A stretch of 6,374 bases of DNA from Flavobacteriales bacterium. GTDB taxonomy: Bacteria; Bacteroidota; Bacteroidia; DT-38. The notes beneath the pieces are model-generated. The model saw nothing but the letters and a program-made list of their open reading frames with translations. It ran no database searches and was not told the origin of the DNA. Shown here piece by piece: positions 1 to 6,374 of this stretch. Location: the NCBI GenBank assembly GCA_013214975.1, contig JABSPR010000222.1, positions 1 through 6,374 on the forward strand, written 5' to 3'. The position numbers were made by a program, and so were the translations under genes. How positions within the stretch are numbered: the stretch's first letter is position 1; every line of letters starts with the position of its first letter.

Positions 1-458
1 ACAAAGAGGCCATTGACAAGATTGGTGCAATAAAGCAAAGAGAGCCTAAAGGCTATGTAATTCTAGTATGCGATTTAGAAATGCTAGAGAGCATTGTCAG
101 CAAAGTCCCTCAGGAAGCGTTAGAGATAATAAAAAATCAAGACAAGCCTACAACTATTATATACCCAAACTATACGAATCTAGCTTCAAATTGCACTAAA
201 AGTAATGGCAGTATAGCCATTAGATTAGTAGATAAAGGGATTTGTCATGATATAATAAAGAAAATTGGTCATCCCATTATCTCTACGTCCGCGAATATCA
301 GTGGGGGAAAATCACCAAAAACATTTTCTGAAATTGACCAAAAAATTTTATCAGCCGTAGATCATGTTGTAAATTTGCCAGAAGCAAGCCAAAACACAAG
401 TGCATCAAGAATAGTAGAACTATTAGAAGATGGGAAATTGAGGATGATTAGAGAGTAG
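1..458 (+). CDS. tsaC: Threonylcarbamoyl-AMP synthase (Sua5/YciO/YrdC/TsaC family), 3' part only
   Basis: This is the C-terminal part of a YrdC-domain protein; its start lies before the window. The frame is open from position 3, so the internal ATG at 81 is not the start. About 152 residues are visible. The family makes threonylcarbamoyl-AMP from threonine, bicarbonate and ATP in the cytoplasm, the first step of t6A37 formation on tRNAs reading ANN codons. Seen in the sequence: an IKQRE segment near visible residue 10 (the family's K-x-R region), GSIAIR at visible residues 69-74, and the hallmark STSANISG at 94-101. The end reads TSASRIVEL, where many relatives have S-x-S/T-x-I-V-x-L. It stops soon after, so it is the short form without the extra Sua5 C-terminal domain. 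About 40 N-terminal residues, including the usual PT-(D/E)-T-x-(Y/W)-GL motif, should lie upstream. The stop codon abuts the ATG of the next gene. Family assignment is firm; the t6A role is inferred from the family, and a YciO-like role is the alternative. Confidence 0.9.
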   Translation, partial: KEAIDKIGAIKQREPKGYVILVCDLEMLESIVSKVPQEALEIIKNQDKPTTIIYPNYTNLASNCTKSNGSIAIRLVDKGICHDIIKKIGHPIISTSANISGGKSPKTFSEIDQKILSAVDHVVNLPEASQNTSASRIVELLEDGKLRMIRE

Positions 459-1880
459 ATGCAAAATTTCAAAGAACATATAAATAAAGAAATTTTCAAG
501 ATCATTTCCGAAACAGGAAAAGAACAAGGAAACGAAGTTTATGTTATCGGCGGTTATGTTCGAGACATCCTACTAAAAAGGGAATCGCACGATATTGATG
601 TAGTTACTGTTGGAAGTGGTATACAATTGGCTAAAGCTGTAAGTAGCAAATTACCCAAAACAAAGGTTTCTATATTTAAAAACTTTGGTACGGCTATGCT
701 AAATCATCGTAATGATAGTGTAGAGTTTGTCGGGGCTCGAAAAGAATCGTACAAAAGAGAGTCTCGAAACCCAATAGTGGAAGACGGAACATTAGAGGAT
801 GATCAGAACAGACGAGACTTCACAATAAACTGCCTTGCAATCAGTTTAAATTCGGATTCATATGGGAAATTAATAGACCCCTTTGATGGAATTAAGGATC
901 TCGAAAATAAAATCTTAAGAACCCCACTAAACCCTTCGATTACGTTCTCCGACGATCCTTTACGAATGTTCCGAGCAATTCGATTTGCTTCGCAACTTGG
1001 CTTTACGATTGAAGAATCCGCTTTAAACGCGATAAAAGAGAATCGAGAAAGAATTAAGATCCTTTCCATAGAACGCATTTCTGAAGAACTTAATAAAATC
1101 ATACTATCCCCTATTCCATCTATCGGTTTCTATCTACTAGACGAAACAGGACTTTTAGATTTGATTTTTCCTGAGTTTGTGAAGCTAAAAGGCATTGAAA
1201 TAAAAAATGGTCTGAGCCATAAAGACAATTTCATTCATACACTACAAGTTCTTGATAATGCCGCAGCCAAGTCAGATAAATTATGGTTGAGATGGTCTGC
1301 TATTTTACATGACATAGCAAAACCGGCCACTAAACGATTTAACAATAAAGTAGGTTGGACATTTCATGGCCATGAAGACAAAGGATCTATGATGGTTAAG
1401 GGTATTTTTCAGAGATTAAGACTTCCCTTAGATGCTCCTGCGCAATATGTAAAAAAACTCGTATTACTTCATTTAAGACCAATTGCTCTAACGAATAAAA
1501 CAGTTAGTGCATCTGCTGTTAGAAGATTGTTATTTGAAGCAGGAGAAGACATAGATGACTTAATGATTCTTGTAAAAGCAGATATCACTTCTAAAAACAA
1601 GAATAAAGTAATTAGGTATACCGAAAATCTTATCCTGGTTGAAGAAAAGATGAAAGAGGTGCAGAAAGAAGACAATTTCCGAAATTGGAAATCACCTGTT
1701 ATGGGTAAAGACATTATGGAAACTTTCAATATTAGGCCTGGTAAAACTATTGGGATTATTAAAGAAAAAATTAAAGAAGCCATTTTAGATGGGAAAATCG
1801 CTAACACGAAGGAAGATGCCATAACATACATGGAATCACTATCTTCGGAGTTAGGACTTGAAATTCAATTAGAAAAATGA
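459..1880 (+). CDS. cca: CCA-adding tRNA nucleotidyltransferase with HD domain
   Basis: A complete 473-residue class II nucleotidyltransferase that adds or repairs the 3'-terminal CCA of tRNA using CTP and ATP, without a nucleic acid template. Visible motifs in order: GGYVRD (31-36) with the metal-binding pair D45-I-D47; EDDQNRRDFTIN (113-124), the conserved head/neck motif; DPLRMFRAIRFA (166-177); IERISEEL (204-211), the usual neck motif. A C-terminal HD domain follows, with H260 (FIHT), H284-D285 (ILHDIAKP), GHED (304-307) and probably D375 (KADIT). HD domains in this family can carry phosphohydrolase activity towards 2',3'-cyclic or 3' phosphate ends; whether this one does is unknown. The length suits HD-containing bacterial enzymes. 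Class II A-adding or CC-adding enzymes look similar, so full CCA specificity is inferred, supported by no second copy being visible here. The ATG directly follows the previous stop, and the stop overlaps the next start by 4 nt (ATGA), suggesting translational coupling. Confidence 0.96.
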   Translation: MQNFKEHINKEIFKIISETGKEQGNEVYVIGGYVRDILLKRESHDIDVVTVGSGIQLAKAVSSKLPKTKVSIFKNFGTAMLNHRNDSVEFVGARKESYKRESRNPIVEDGTLEDDQNRRDFTINCLAISLNSDSYGKLIDPFDGIKDLENKILRTPLNPSITFSDDPLRMFRAIRFASQLGFTIEESALNAIKENRERIKILSIERISEELNKIILSPIPSIGFYLLDETGLLDLIFPEFVKLKGIEIKNGLSHKDNFIHTLQVLDNAAAKSDKLWLRWSAILHDIAKPATKRFNNKVGWTFHGHEDKGSMMVKGIFQRLRLPLDAPAQYVKKLVLLHLRPIALTNKTVSASAVRRLLFEAGEDIDDLMILVKADITSKNKNKVIRYTENLILVEEKMKEVQKEDNFRNWKSPVMGKDIMETFNIRPGKTIGIIKEKIKEAILDGKIANTKEDAITYMESLSSELGLEIQLEK

Positions 1881-2422
1881 AAAAAGCATACAGGTATCAA
1901 GTTATTCTCGACACCGAAAAGGATGTTGTGAGAGAGTTGGAAATTTATTCGGAAGACACATTCGAAAACCTTCACAAAGCACTTCTTGAATCTTTTAATT
2001 TCCAGAATACGGAAATGGCTTCCTTTTACATGAGTAGCAACGACTGGGATAAAGGTGAAGAGATTACGTTAATGAGCATGGCGAGCGCTGATGGAATTGA
2101 CGAGCAAGCGGGTATAATACCTGCACCAATGATGGCAGACACATCATTAAGTTTATACATGGAAGGTACTGGAACTAAAATGATTTATGTTTTTGATTTT
2201 CTTCTTATGTGGTGCTTCTATATCGAACTTATCGAAGAAATTGACAGTGATGAAGAATTGCCCAGATGTAGTAAGAAAATGGGTGAAGCGCCAAACCAAA
2301 ACGATAAAGATGCAGACGAAACACTTTTAGGTGATTCTGTGGCAAGTGAAATTGCCGATATTATGTCTGGGTTTGAAGATGAAGAAGATGATGGTGAAGC
2401 AAGATACAACTACAACGAATAG
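1877..2422 (+). CDS. pRiA4b ORF-3 / IS1096 passenger TnpR-like family protein, function unknown
   Basis: A 181-residue soluble acidic protein with no signal peptide. The N-terminus (AYRYQVILD, residues 4-12) and the central MIYVFDFLLMWCFYIELIEE (102-121) match the pattern of the pRiA4b ORF-3-like fold, where relatives have Y-x-Y/F-DF-x-x-x-W followed by I-x-LE. PRC (129-131) and GEAP (136-139) fit the P-x-C ... APPED region that follows in the family, although here it is reduced. The G-D usual after YxYDF is replaced by L-L (109-110), which I recall as common in Bacteroidota versions. The tail is strongly acidic (residues 166-174, FEDEEDDGE) and probably disordered. The name comes from plasmid and transposon passenger genes, but nothing mobile is visible here. 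It starts within the last codons of cca (ATGA overlap) and ends 8 nt before miaA, so it is made with two tRNA enzymes. That suggests, without proving, a role in tRNA or RNA metabolism. No catalytic residues can be named. Confidence 0.82.
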   Translation: MKKAYRYQVILDTEKDVVRELEIYSEDTFENLHKALLESFNFQNTEMASFYMSSNDWDKGEEITLMSMASADGIDEQAGIIPAPMMADTSLSLYMEGTGTKMIYVFDFLLMWCFYIELIEEIDSDEELPRCSKKMGEAPNQNDKDADETLLGDSVASEIADIMSGFEDEEDDGEARYNYNE

Positions 2423-2430
2423 CTTGAGGA

Positions 2431-3336
2431 ATGCCATTAAAGACCTTAATTGTACTCTTAGGCCCCACAGGCATTGGCAAAACAGAACTCAGCTTAAAAA
2501 TAGCAGATTACTTCAGAACAGAAATCATCTCTTCAGATTCGAGACAAATGTTTCGAGAAATCAGTATTGGAACTGCCAAACCAACTTCAACCCAACTAGC
2601 AGCAGCCCCACACCATTTTATCAATTCAAAGTCGATACACGATAGCTATACTGTTTCCGATTACGAAAACGATGCAATTGCTCTAATTGAAAAACTTTAC
2701 AAAACACATAACACGCTAATTCTTTCAGGAGGTTCTGGTTTATACATCGACGCCATTTGCAAAGGATTTGACCCCACTCCCACGCCAAATAAAGAACTGA
2801 GAAAAGATTTAGAACAAGAGCTTAGTGATTTAGGAATAGAATCGCTTCAAAATAAAATTAAAAAACTCGACCCTAAACTTTACGAAACAATAGATTTACA
2901 AAACCCAACTCGGTTAATTCGGGCAATTGAGGTATGTATTATTACAGGGAAACCATTTTCAGACTTATTGATTAAACAAGGTAAGAAGCGAAATTTCAAT
3001 GTTATTAAAATTGGTCTTAAAATGGAGCGCGAAGATCTTTATATTAGAATCAATTTAAGAGTTGATGAAATGATGAAAGAAGGAATGCTAAACGAAGCTA
3101 AAGCTATCTTTGCACACAGGCACAGTAATGCATTAAAGGCTATTGGGTATGCCCCTTTATTTGATTTTTTAGAAAATAAAACGGATTTAAAATTTGCGGT
3201 TGATAAAATAAAGCAACATCACCGAAATTTTGCGAAACGCCAGATTACTTGGTTCAAAAGAGACGCTACAATAAATTGGTTTAATAGAGACGAACATGAG
3301 CAGATTATTCAATTCATAGCCCAAAGAGTAAGTTGA
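2431..3336 (+). CDS. miaA: tRNA dimethylallyltransferase (i6A37 synthase)
   Basis: A complete 301-residue MiaA, the usual length. It transfers a dimethylallyl group from DMAPP to N6 of A37 in tRNAs reading codons that start with U, giving i6A, which MiaB can then convert to ms2i6A. Seen in order: P-loop GPTGIGKT (11-18), DSRQ (36-39) with the catalytic Asp followed by IGTAKPT, HHFINS and YTVSDYENDA, then SGGSGLYIDAICKGFDPTP, which fits the family's active-site and channel segment. NPTRLIRAIEV (158-168) and KAIGY, then HHRNFAKRQITWFKRD ending near residue 278, are the conserved C-terminal signatures involved in tRNA contact. The start at 2431 puts the P-loop 10 residues in, as expected. A purine-rich GAGGA lies immediately before the ATG, too close for a normal ribosome site, in line with weak Shine-Dalgarno use. 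It lies 8 nt after the pRiA4b-like gene and 7 nt before the next gene. Confidence 0.97.
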   Translation: MPLKTLIVLLGPTGIGKTELSLKIADYFRTEIISSDSRQMFREISIGTAKPTSTQLAAAPHHFINSKSIHDSYTVSDYENDAIALIEKLYKTHNTLILSGGSGLYIDAICKGFDPTPTPNKELRKDLEQELSDLGIESLQNKIKKLDPKLYETIDLQNPTRLIRAIEVCIITGKPFSDLLIKQGKKRNFNVIKIGLKMEREDLYIRINLRVDEMMKEGMLNEAKAIFAHRHSNALKAIGYAPLFDFLENKTDLKFAVDKIKQHHRNFAKRQITWFKRDATINWFNRDEHEQIIQFIAQRVS

Positions 3337-3343
3337 ATCAATA

Positions 3344-4126
3344 ATGAAAACTTCGTTAATTATTCTTTTACTTATATCTACACAAAACTTCAGTCTGTTT
3401 GCCATTACCGATTCTATTCTAAAACTTAAATCCGATTCAACTAAAGCTCAGATTACAATTAGCTCAGATAGACCCACAGTATCTTACAGTTCAACGACTG
3501 TTCCAAAACACTCTGTACAAATAGAATCTGGATTTGGTTTTGAAACAAGTAACAACGAATACATTTGGATCCATGCAAATTCAGATATCCTTATTCGCTT
3601 TGGGCTAAGTGAAAGGATTGAATTCAGATTTTACAATAAACTGAATCTTTCGAATACAAAATTAAATTGGCATACCGATATAGATACTAGAAGCTTTAGC
3701 CTACCCGATTATGGATTTAAATTTAATCTATTACATGAAAAAAAGTTTCTACCAGAAATAGCATTCCTACCCACTTTTGTATTTAAATACAAAGAAAATG
3801 ACAATCTTAACATCTCTCTATACAACCTAGACTTGGCATTTAGCTTTACTAAGTCATTATCCAACCGTTTCTCTGCTGGATATAATTTTATATTCATCAG
3901 TAGAAGCCATTCCTTAGTTACTAGCGTTAATCTTATTGATAATCTACAATTATTCTTAGAATACTCTCGCATGCGCACGCGTTTTAGAAGATTGTATCAC
4001 AATTTAATTATCGGAACTTCCTATCAGCCAATAAGTGATATCAATGTAGATCTCTCTGTACAGTTCAATACTTTGTCGCCATCCCTCACAATAAATAGTG
4101 GTTTTAGCATTTTAATGAACAAATAA
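3344..4126 (+). CDS. Probable outer-membrane beta-barrel 'transporter' family protein (PF13557-like)
   Basis: A 260-residue exported protein. Residues 1-20 form a signal peptide: MKTS, a hydrophobic run LIILLLI, and a likely cleavage after LFA at 20. The mature part begins with SDRPTVSYSSTTVPK (41-55) and QIESGFGFE (59-67). This is the characteristic opening of the Bacteroidota 'transporter' family related to the MetA-pathway phenol-degradation-like domain (T/S-DRP ... VPKG ... Q-x-E-x-GF). The rest alternates short strands and turns (ILIRFGLSERIEFRF, AFLPTFVFKY, LDLAFSFTKSLS, LQLFLEYSRM), as expected of a beta barrel of roughly ten to twelve strands. It ends with GFSILMNK, without the usual terminal Phe. 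The substrate is unknown, and phenol degradation should not be inferred from the domain name. The start at 3344, 7 nt after miaA's stop, is the only one that gives the signal peptide. It is probably read through from the tRNA operon; proximity to feoAB gives only a weak hint of a metal link. Confidence 0.72.
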   Translation: MKTSLIILLLISTQNFSLFAITDSILKLKSDSTKAQITISSDRPTVSYSSTTVPKHSVQIESGFGFETSNNEYIWIHANSDILIRFGLSERIEFRFYNKLNLSNTKLNWHTDIDTRSFSLPDYGFKFNLLHEKKFLPEIAFLPTFVFKYKENDNLNISLYNLDLAFSFTKSLSNRFSAGYNFIFISRSHSLVTSVNLIDNLQLFLEYSRMRTRFRRLYHNLIIGTSYQPISDINVDLSVQFNTLSPSLTINSGFSILMNK

Positions 4127-4165
4127 GGCAACTCAAAAAATCCAATTGCGTTCAAGTACAAGCCC

Positions 4166-4188
4166 TTATTTAGAATAATTCTAAATAA
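4166..4188. promoter_or_regulatory. Perfect 23-bp palindrome upstream of feoAB: probable iron-responsive (Fur-family) operator
   Basis: The left arm TTATTTAGAAT (4166-4176), a single central A (4177) and the right arm ATTCTAAATAA (4178-4188) are exact reverse complements. The match stops at the flanking bases (C4165 against T4189). The core TTAGAAT-A-ATTCTAA has the 7-1-7 architecture of Fur/PerR boxes. It also fits the TTTAGAA-N3-TTCTAAA iron control element known for the Fur-family regulator Irr. It lies 20 bp before the preferred feoAB start, in the only real gap of the window. The AT-rich arms around a one-base centre do not look like a terminator. A TTG at 4146-4148 could be the -33 element of a Bacteroidota promoter, with a poor -7 match (TATTTAG, 4167-4173) inside the palindrome, so a bound repressor would block transcription. 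That promoter is a guess. A DtxR/IdeR-family regulator is the main alternative, as those sites share the TTAG...CTAA ends. Confidence 0.72.
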
Positions 4189-4208
4189 TAATGGTAATTT
4201 TACAAGGC

Positions 4209-6374
4209 ATGAAATTATCTGAGCTAAAGCATTCGGAAAAAGCCGTCATTACTAAAGTAAAGGGCAAGGAAGACTTTCGTAGAAGAATTACAGAAATGGG
4301 ATTTGTTAAAGGCCATGAAGTATTTCTTGTAAAGCGAGCCCCCCTTAACGACCCTATTGAGTTTAGTCTTATGGGATACAATATTTCTTTGCGCAAAAGT
4401 GAAGCAGAGCTTATTGAAATTGAAACCTCTACACAACAAGAACAAGTATTCTGTGAAACAATAACTTCATTATTAAAAGAAAACAAGATCAACCCTGCCT
4501 TTGTAAAAAAAGGTAAAAGGATAAAAGTGTTGCTAATTGGGAATCCCAATTGTGGAAAGACAACAATTTTCAATAGTGCATCAAACTCACATGGACGCGT
4601 CGGGAATTTTGATGGAGCAACGGTTGATTATCATCTAGCAACTTTTCAAAGAGAAGGTTATACCCTTGAAATTACCGACTTGCCAGGTATCTATTCTTTA
4701 TCTACAGGTTCATCTGAAGAGCTGTTTGCTCGGAAATGGATTCTTGACAAGCAACCAGATATTATCGTAAACGTAGTAGACGCAACCAATTTAGAAAGAA
4801 ATTTATTTCTTACTACCCAATTAATAGACATGAACGTCGACATGGTATTGGCCCTTAACATGCACGATGAATTAAAGGGGAAAAATATTGTTATTAACCA
4901 GAGCGAACTATCTGATAATTTAGGAATGCCAATTATTCCAACTGTAGGCATTACTGAAAAAGGAATAGACGAGCTTTTTAGCTGTGTAATAAACAGCTAT
5001 AAATCTATTAACGATAGTAAAGAAAAGCTCCATATTGATTACGATAAATATTTCGGTAATCATTTAAAAAAGTTAGAAGATATAATTGAGACTAAAGAGA
5101 ACAAAGCACTAACAGACATAGTGTCTAGTAGATACTTAGCGATTAAAGCTCTTGAGAACGACCCCTACTCTATTTTAAGATTAAGAGCGTGTAAGAATTT
5201 CGAAGAAATTCATAATATAGCTAGTAAAAGCATTATAGAAATAGAAGAAAAATTTAGCGAGGATGGTGAACAGCTTTTTTCTAATATGCGCTATCAGTTT
5301 ATTGCTAATGTATTACGGAAAAGCTCTTCCAGACCATCCAAAGATACTGGTGGATCAGATAGTATAGATGCGGTTCTAACACACAAGTACTGGGGTTTTC
5401 CACTATTTATATTCTTCATGTGGTTAATGTTTCAATCCACTTTTACGCTAGGGGGATTCCCAAATCAACTTATTGAAAATGCCGTTGGTGAACTATCTAA
5501 TTTCGTAAATTCCATTATGGAGACTGGCCCATTGAAGGATCTTCTTCTAAACGGTGTAATTAGCGGAATTGGCGGAATCATATGCTTTTTTCCAAGTATC
5601 CTTATTCTCTACTTCTGCATATCACTAATTGAAGATACTGGTTACATGGCCCGTACCGCATTTATCATGGACCGCCTTATGCGAATGATCGGACTAAATG
5701 GAAAATCATTTATCCCGTTGCTCATGGGCTTCGGGTGCAATGTTCCAGCAATTATGTCTACCAGAACATTAACAAGTAAAAGCAATAGAATCCTAACTAT
5801 GCTTATAAACCCGTTTATGTCATGTAGTGCCCGTTTACCTATATACATATTATTAATAGGCGCATTCTTTCCTAATAACTCTGGCATTATGCTCTTTTCA
5901 ATATATTTTCTTGGAATTTCGATTGCCGTAGTTACAGCTCTTATATTAAAACAAACCGCCTTCAAATATGTTGAAGAAGATCAGTTTTTAATGGAGCTCC
6001 CGCCTTATCGCATGCCATCTTTCAAAGGCCTACTTAAACATATGTGGTGGAAATCATCTCAGTATCTACGTAAAATAACTGGAGTTGTAATGATTGCATC
6101 TATACTTGTTTGGGCACTTGGGTACTATCCACGAAACATTGAATTTTCACAAGACTATGAGAGTCAGATAGAGCTACTCAGTAGTCAAGATAGAATAGAA
6201 AACGATGTTGAAATAAATAAACTTATTCTTCAGAAGGAGTCGGAACGTTATGAGAAATCCTATATCGCCCGTGTTGGAAAATTCATAGAACCAGCAATAG
6301 CGCCTCTTGGATTCGATTGGAAAATCGGGGTTAGTCTACTTACAGGAATTGTTGTAAAAGAAATTGTAGTTAGT
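4209..6374 (+). CDS. feoB: FeoA-FeoB fusion ferrous iron transporter, 3' end cut by window
   Basis: An uninterrupted frame of 722 codons to the window edge, encoding an inner-membrane GTPase-dependent Fe(II) uptake protein with FeoA fused at the N-terminus. Residues 1-75 are the SH3-like FeoA domain (KLSELKHSEKA, RRRITEMGF, IEFSLMGYNISLR). The G domain follows: G1 GNPNCGKTT (111-119), G2 NFDGATVD (133-140, T138), G3 DLPG (157-160), G4 NMHD (217-220) and a G5-like PTVG (244-247). A helical spacer leads to the membrane part from HKYWG (392). The first Gate domain contains GYMARTAFIMDR (478-489), GFGCNVPA (507-514, C510) and SCSARLP (C539). A charged loop near 640-685 precedes LTGIVVKEIVVS, the start of the second Gate. 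About 100 residues are missing. ATG 4209 is chosen because MKLSEL is the usual FeoA start; ATG 4191 in frame would add MVILQG. Anaerobic or low-iron induction is inferred from the upstream palindrome. Confidence 0.96.
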   Translation, partial: MKLSELKHSEKAVITKVKGKEDFRRRITEMGFVKGHEVFLVKRAPLNDPIEFSLMGYNISLRKSEAELIEIETSTQQEQVFCETITSLLKENKINPAFVKKGKRIKVLLIGNPNCGKTTIFNSASNSHGRVGNFDGATVDYHLATFQREGYTLEITDLPGIYSLSTGSSEELFARKWILDKQPDIIVNVVDATNLERNLFLTTQLIDMNVDMVLALNMHDELKGKNIVINQSELSDNLGMPIIPTVGITEKGIDELFSCVINSYKSINDSKEKLHIDYDKYFGNHLKKLEDIIETKENKALTDIVSSRYLAIKALENDPYSILRLRACKNFEEIHNIASKSIIEIEEKFSEDGEQLFSNMRYQFIANVLRKSSSRPSKDTGGSDSIDAVLTHKYWGFPLFIFFMWLMFQSTFTLGGFPNQLIENAVGELSNFVNSIMETGPLKDLLLNGVISGIGGIICFFPSILILYFCISLIEDTGYMARTAFIMDRLMRMIGLNGKSFIPLLMGFGCNVPAIMSTRTLTSKSNRILTMLINPFMSCSARLPIYILLIGAFFPNNSGIMLFSIYFLGISIAVVTALILKQTAFKYVEEDQFLMELPPYRMPSFKGLLKHMWWKSSQYLRKITGVVMIASILVWALGYYPRNIEFSQDYESQIELLSSQDRIENDVEINKLILQKESERYEKSYIARVGKFIEPAIAPLGFDWKIGVSLLTGIVVKEIVVS

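Noticed and set aside
81..458. A 125-residue ORF starting at ATG 81
   Set aside because: The frame is open back to position 3, and the residues before 81 match the YrdC family (IKQRE segment). The ATG is internal, and the gene begins before the window.
803..1831. Minus-strand ORFs inside cca (803-1102 and 1469-1831)
   Set aside because: They are antisense to conserved class II nucleotidyltransferase and HD-domain motifs and have no motif support of their own.
1877..2422. Mobile-element origin of the 'IS1096 passenger TnpR-like' gene
   Set aside because: No transposase, terminal inverted repeats or target duplications are visible. The gene overlaps cca by 4 nt and has similar base composition, so it appears to be a settled operon member.
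2331..2645. A 104-residue + strand ORF spanning the pRiA4b-like/miaA junction
   Set aside because: It is out of frame with two well-supported genes, has no family resemblance, and covers the MiaA P-loop and DSRQ coding bases. It is a shadow.
4166..4188. Reading the palindrome as a rho-independent terminator for the upstream operon
   Set aside because: The stem has only one C/G pair per arm and a one-base centre, with no following T-tract, so it would not form a stable terminator hairpin.
4181..4573. Minus-strand ORFs opposite the FeoA and G1 region (4181-4573, 4224-4445)
   Set aside because: The + strand here encodes an unmistakable FeoA domain and G1 motif. The reverse frames show no recognisable motifs and would begin inside the FeoB coding sequence.
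5642..5965. Minus-strand ORF opposite the FeoB Gate region
   Set aside because: It is a shadow of the highly conserved GYMAR/GFGCNVPA coding sequence.

Overview
The window is AT-rich and fully coding apart from one short intergenic stretch, with every gene on the + strand. It looks like the chromosome of a member of the Bacteroidota (Flavobacteriia or Cytophagia type). The reasons are the AT-rich codon use, the lack of consistent Shine-Dalgarno sequences, a pRiA4b ORF-3-like protein beside cca and miaA, an HD-domain class II CCA enzyme, and a fused FeoA-FeoB with the charged loop common in that phylum. I cannot place the genus.

Positions 1-3336 form a tightly packed tRNA-maturation cluster. 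It holds the C-terminal part of a Sua5/YrdC/TsaC-type threonylcarbamoyl-AMP synthase (t6A37 pathway), a complete CCA-adding tRNA nucleotidyltransferase, a pRiA4b ORF-3/IS1096-passenger-like protein of unknown function, and a complete miaA (i6A37). The spacings are 0 nt, a 4-nt ATGA overlap, and 8 nt, so one mRNA is very likely. The two A37 modifications are complementary: t6A occurs on tRNAs reading ANN codons and i6A on those reading UNN codons. CCA addition completes the 3' end.

Positions 3344-4126 encode a probable outer-membrane beta-barrel protein of the 'transporter' (PF13557-like) type with a signal peptide. It starts 7 nt after miaA and is probably the last gene of the same transcript.

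Positions 4127-4208 are the only real intergenic gap. It contains a perfect 23-bp palindrome (two 11-nt arms around one base) that resembles a Fur-family iron operator. Directly after it begins a FeoA-FeoB fusion ferrous-iron transporter, which is open to the right edge of the window and is cut there. The layout suggests a constitutive tRNA-processing operon followed by a separately controlled, iron-responsive feoAB unit.

I see no RNA genes, mobile elements, CRISPR arrays or obvious pseudogenes. The region looks like core genome; the most informative features are the palindromic operator and the uncharacterised protein in the tRNA operon.
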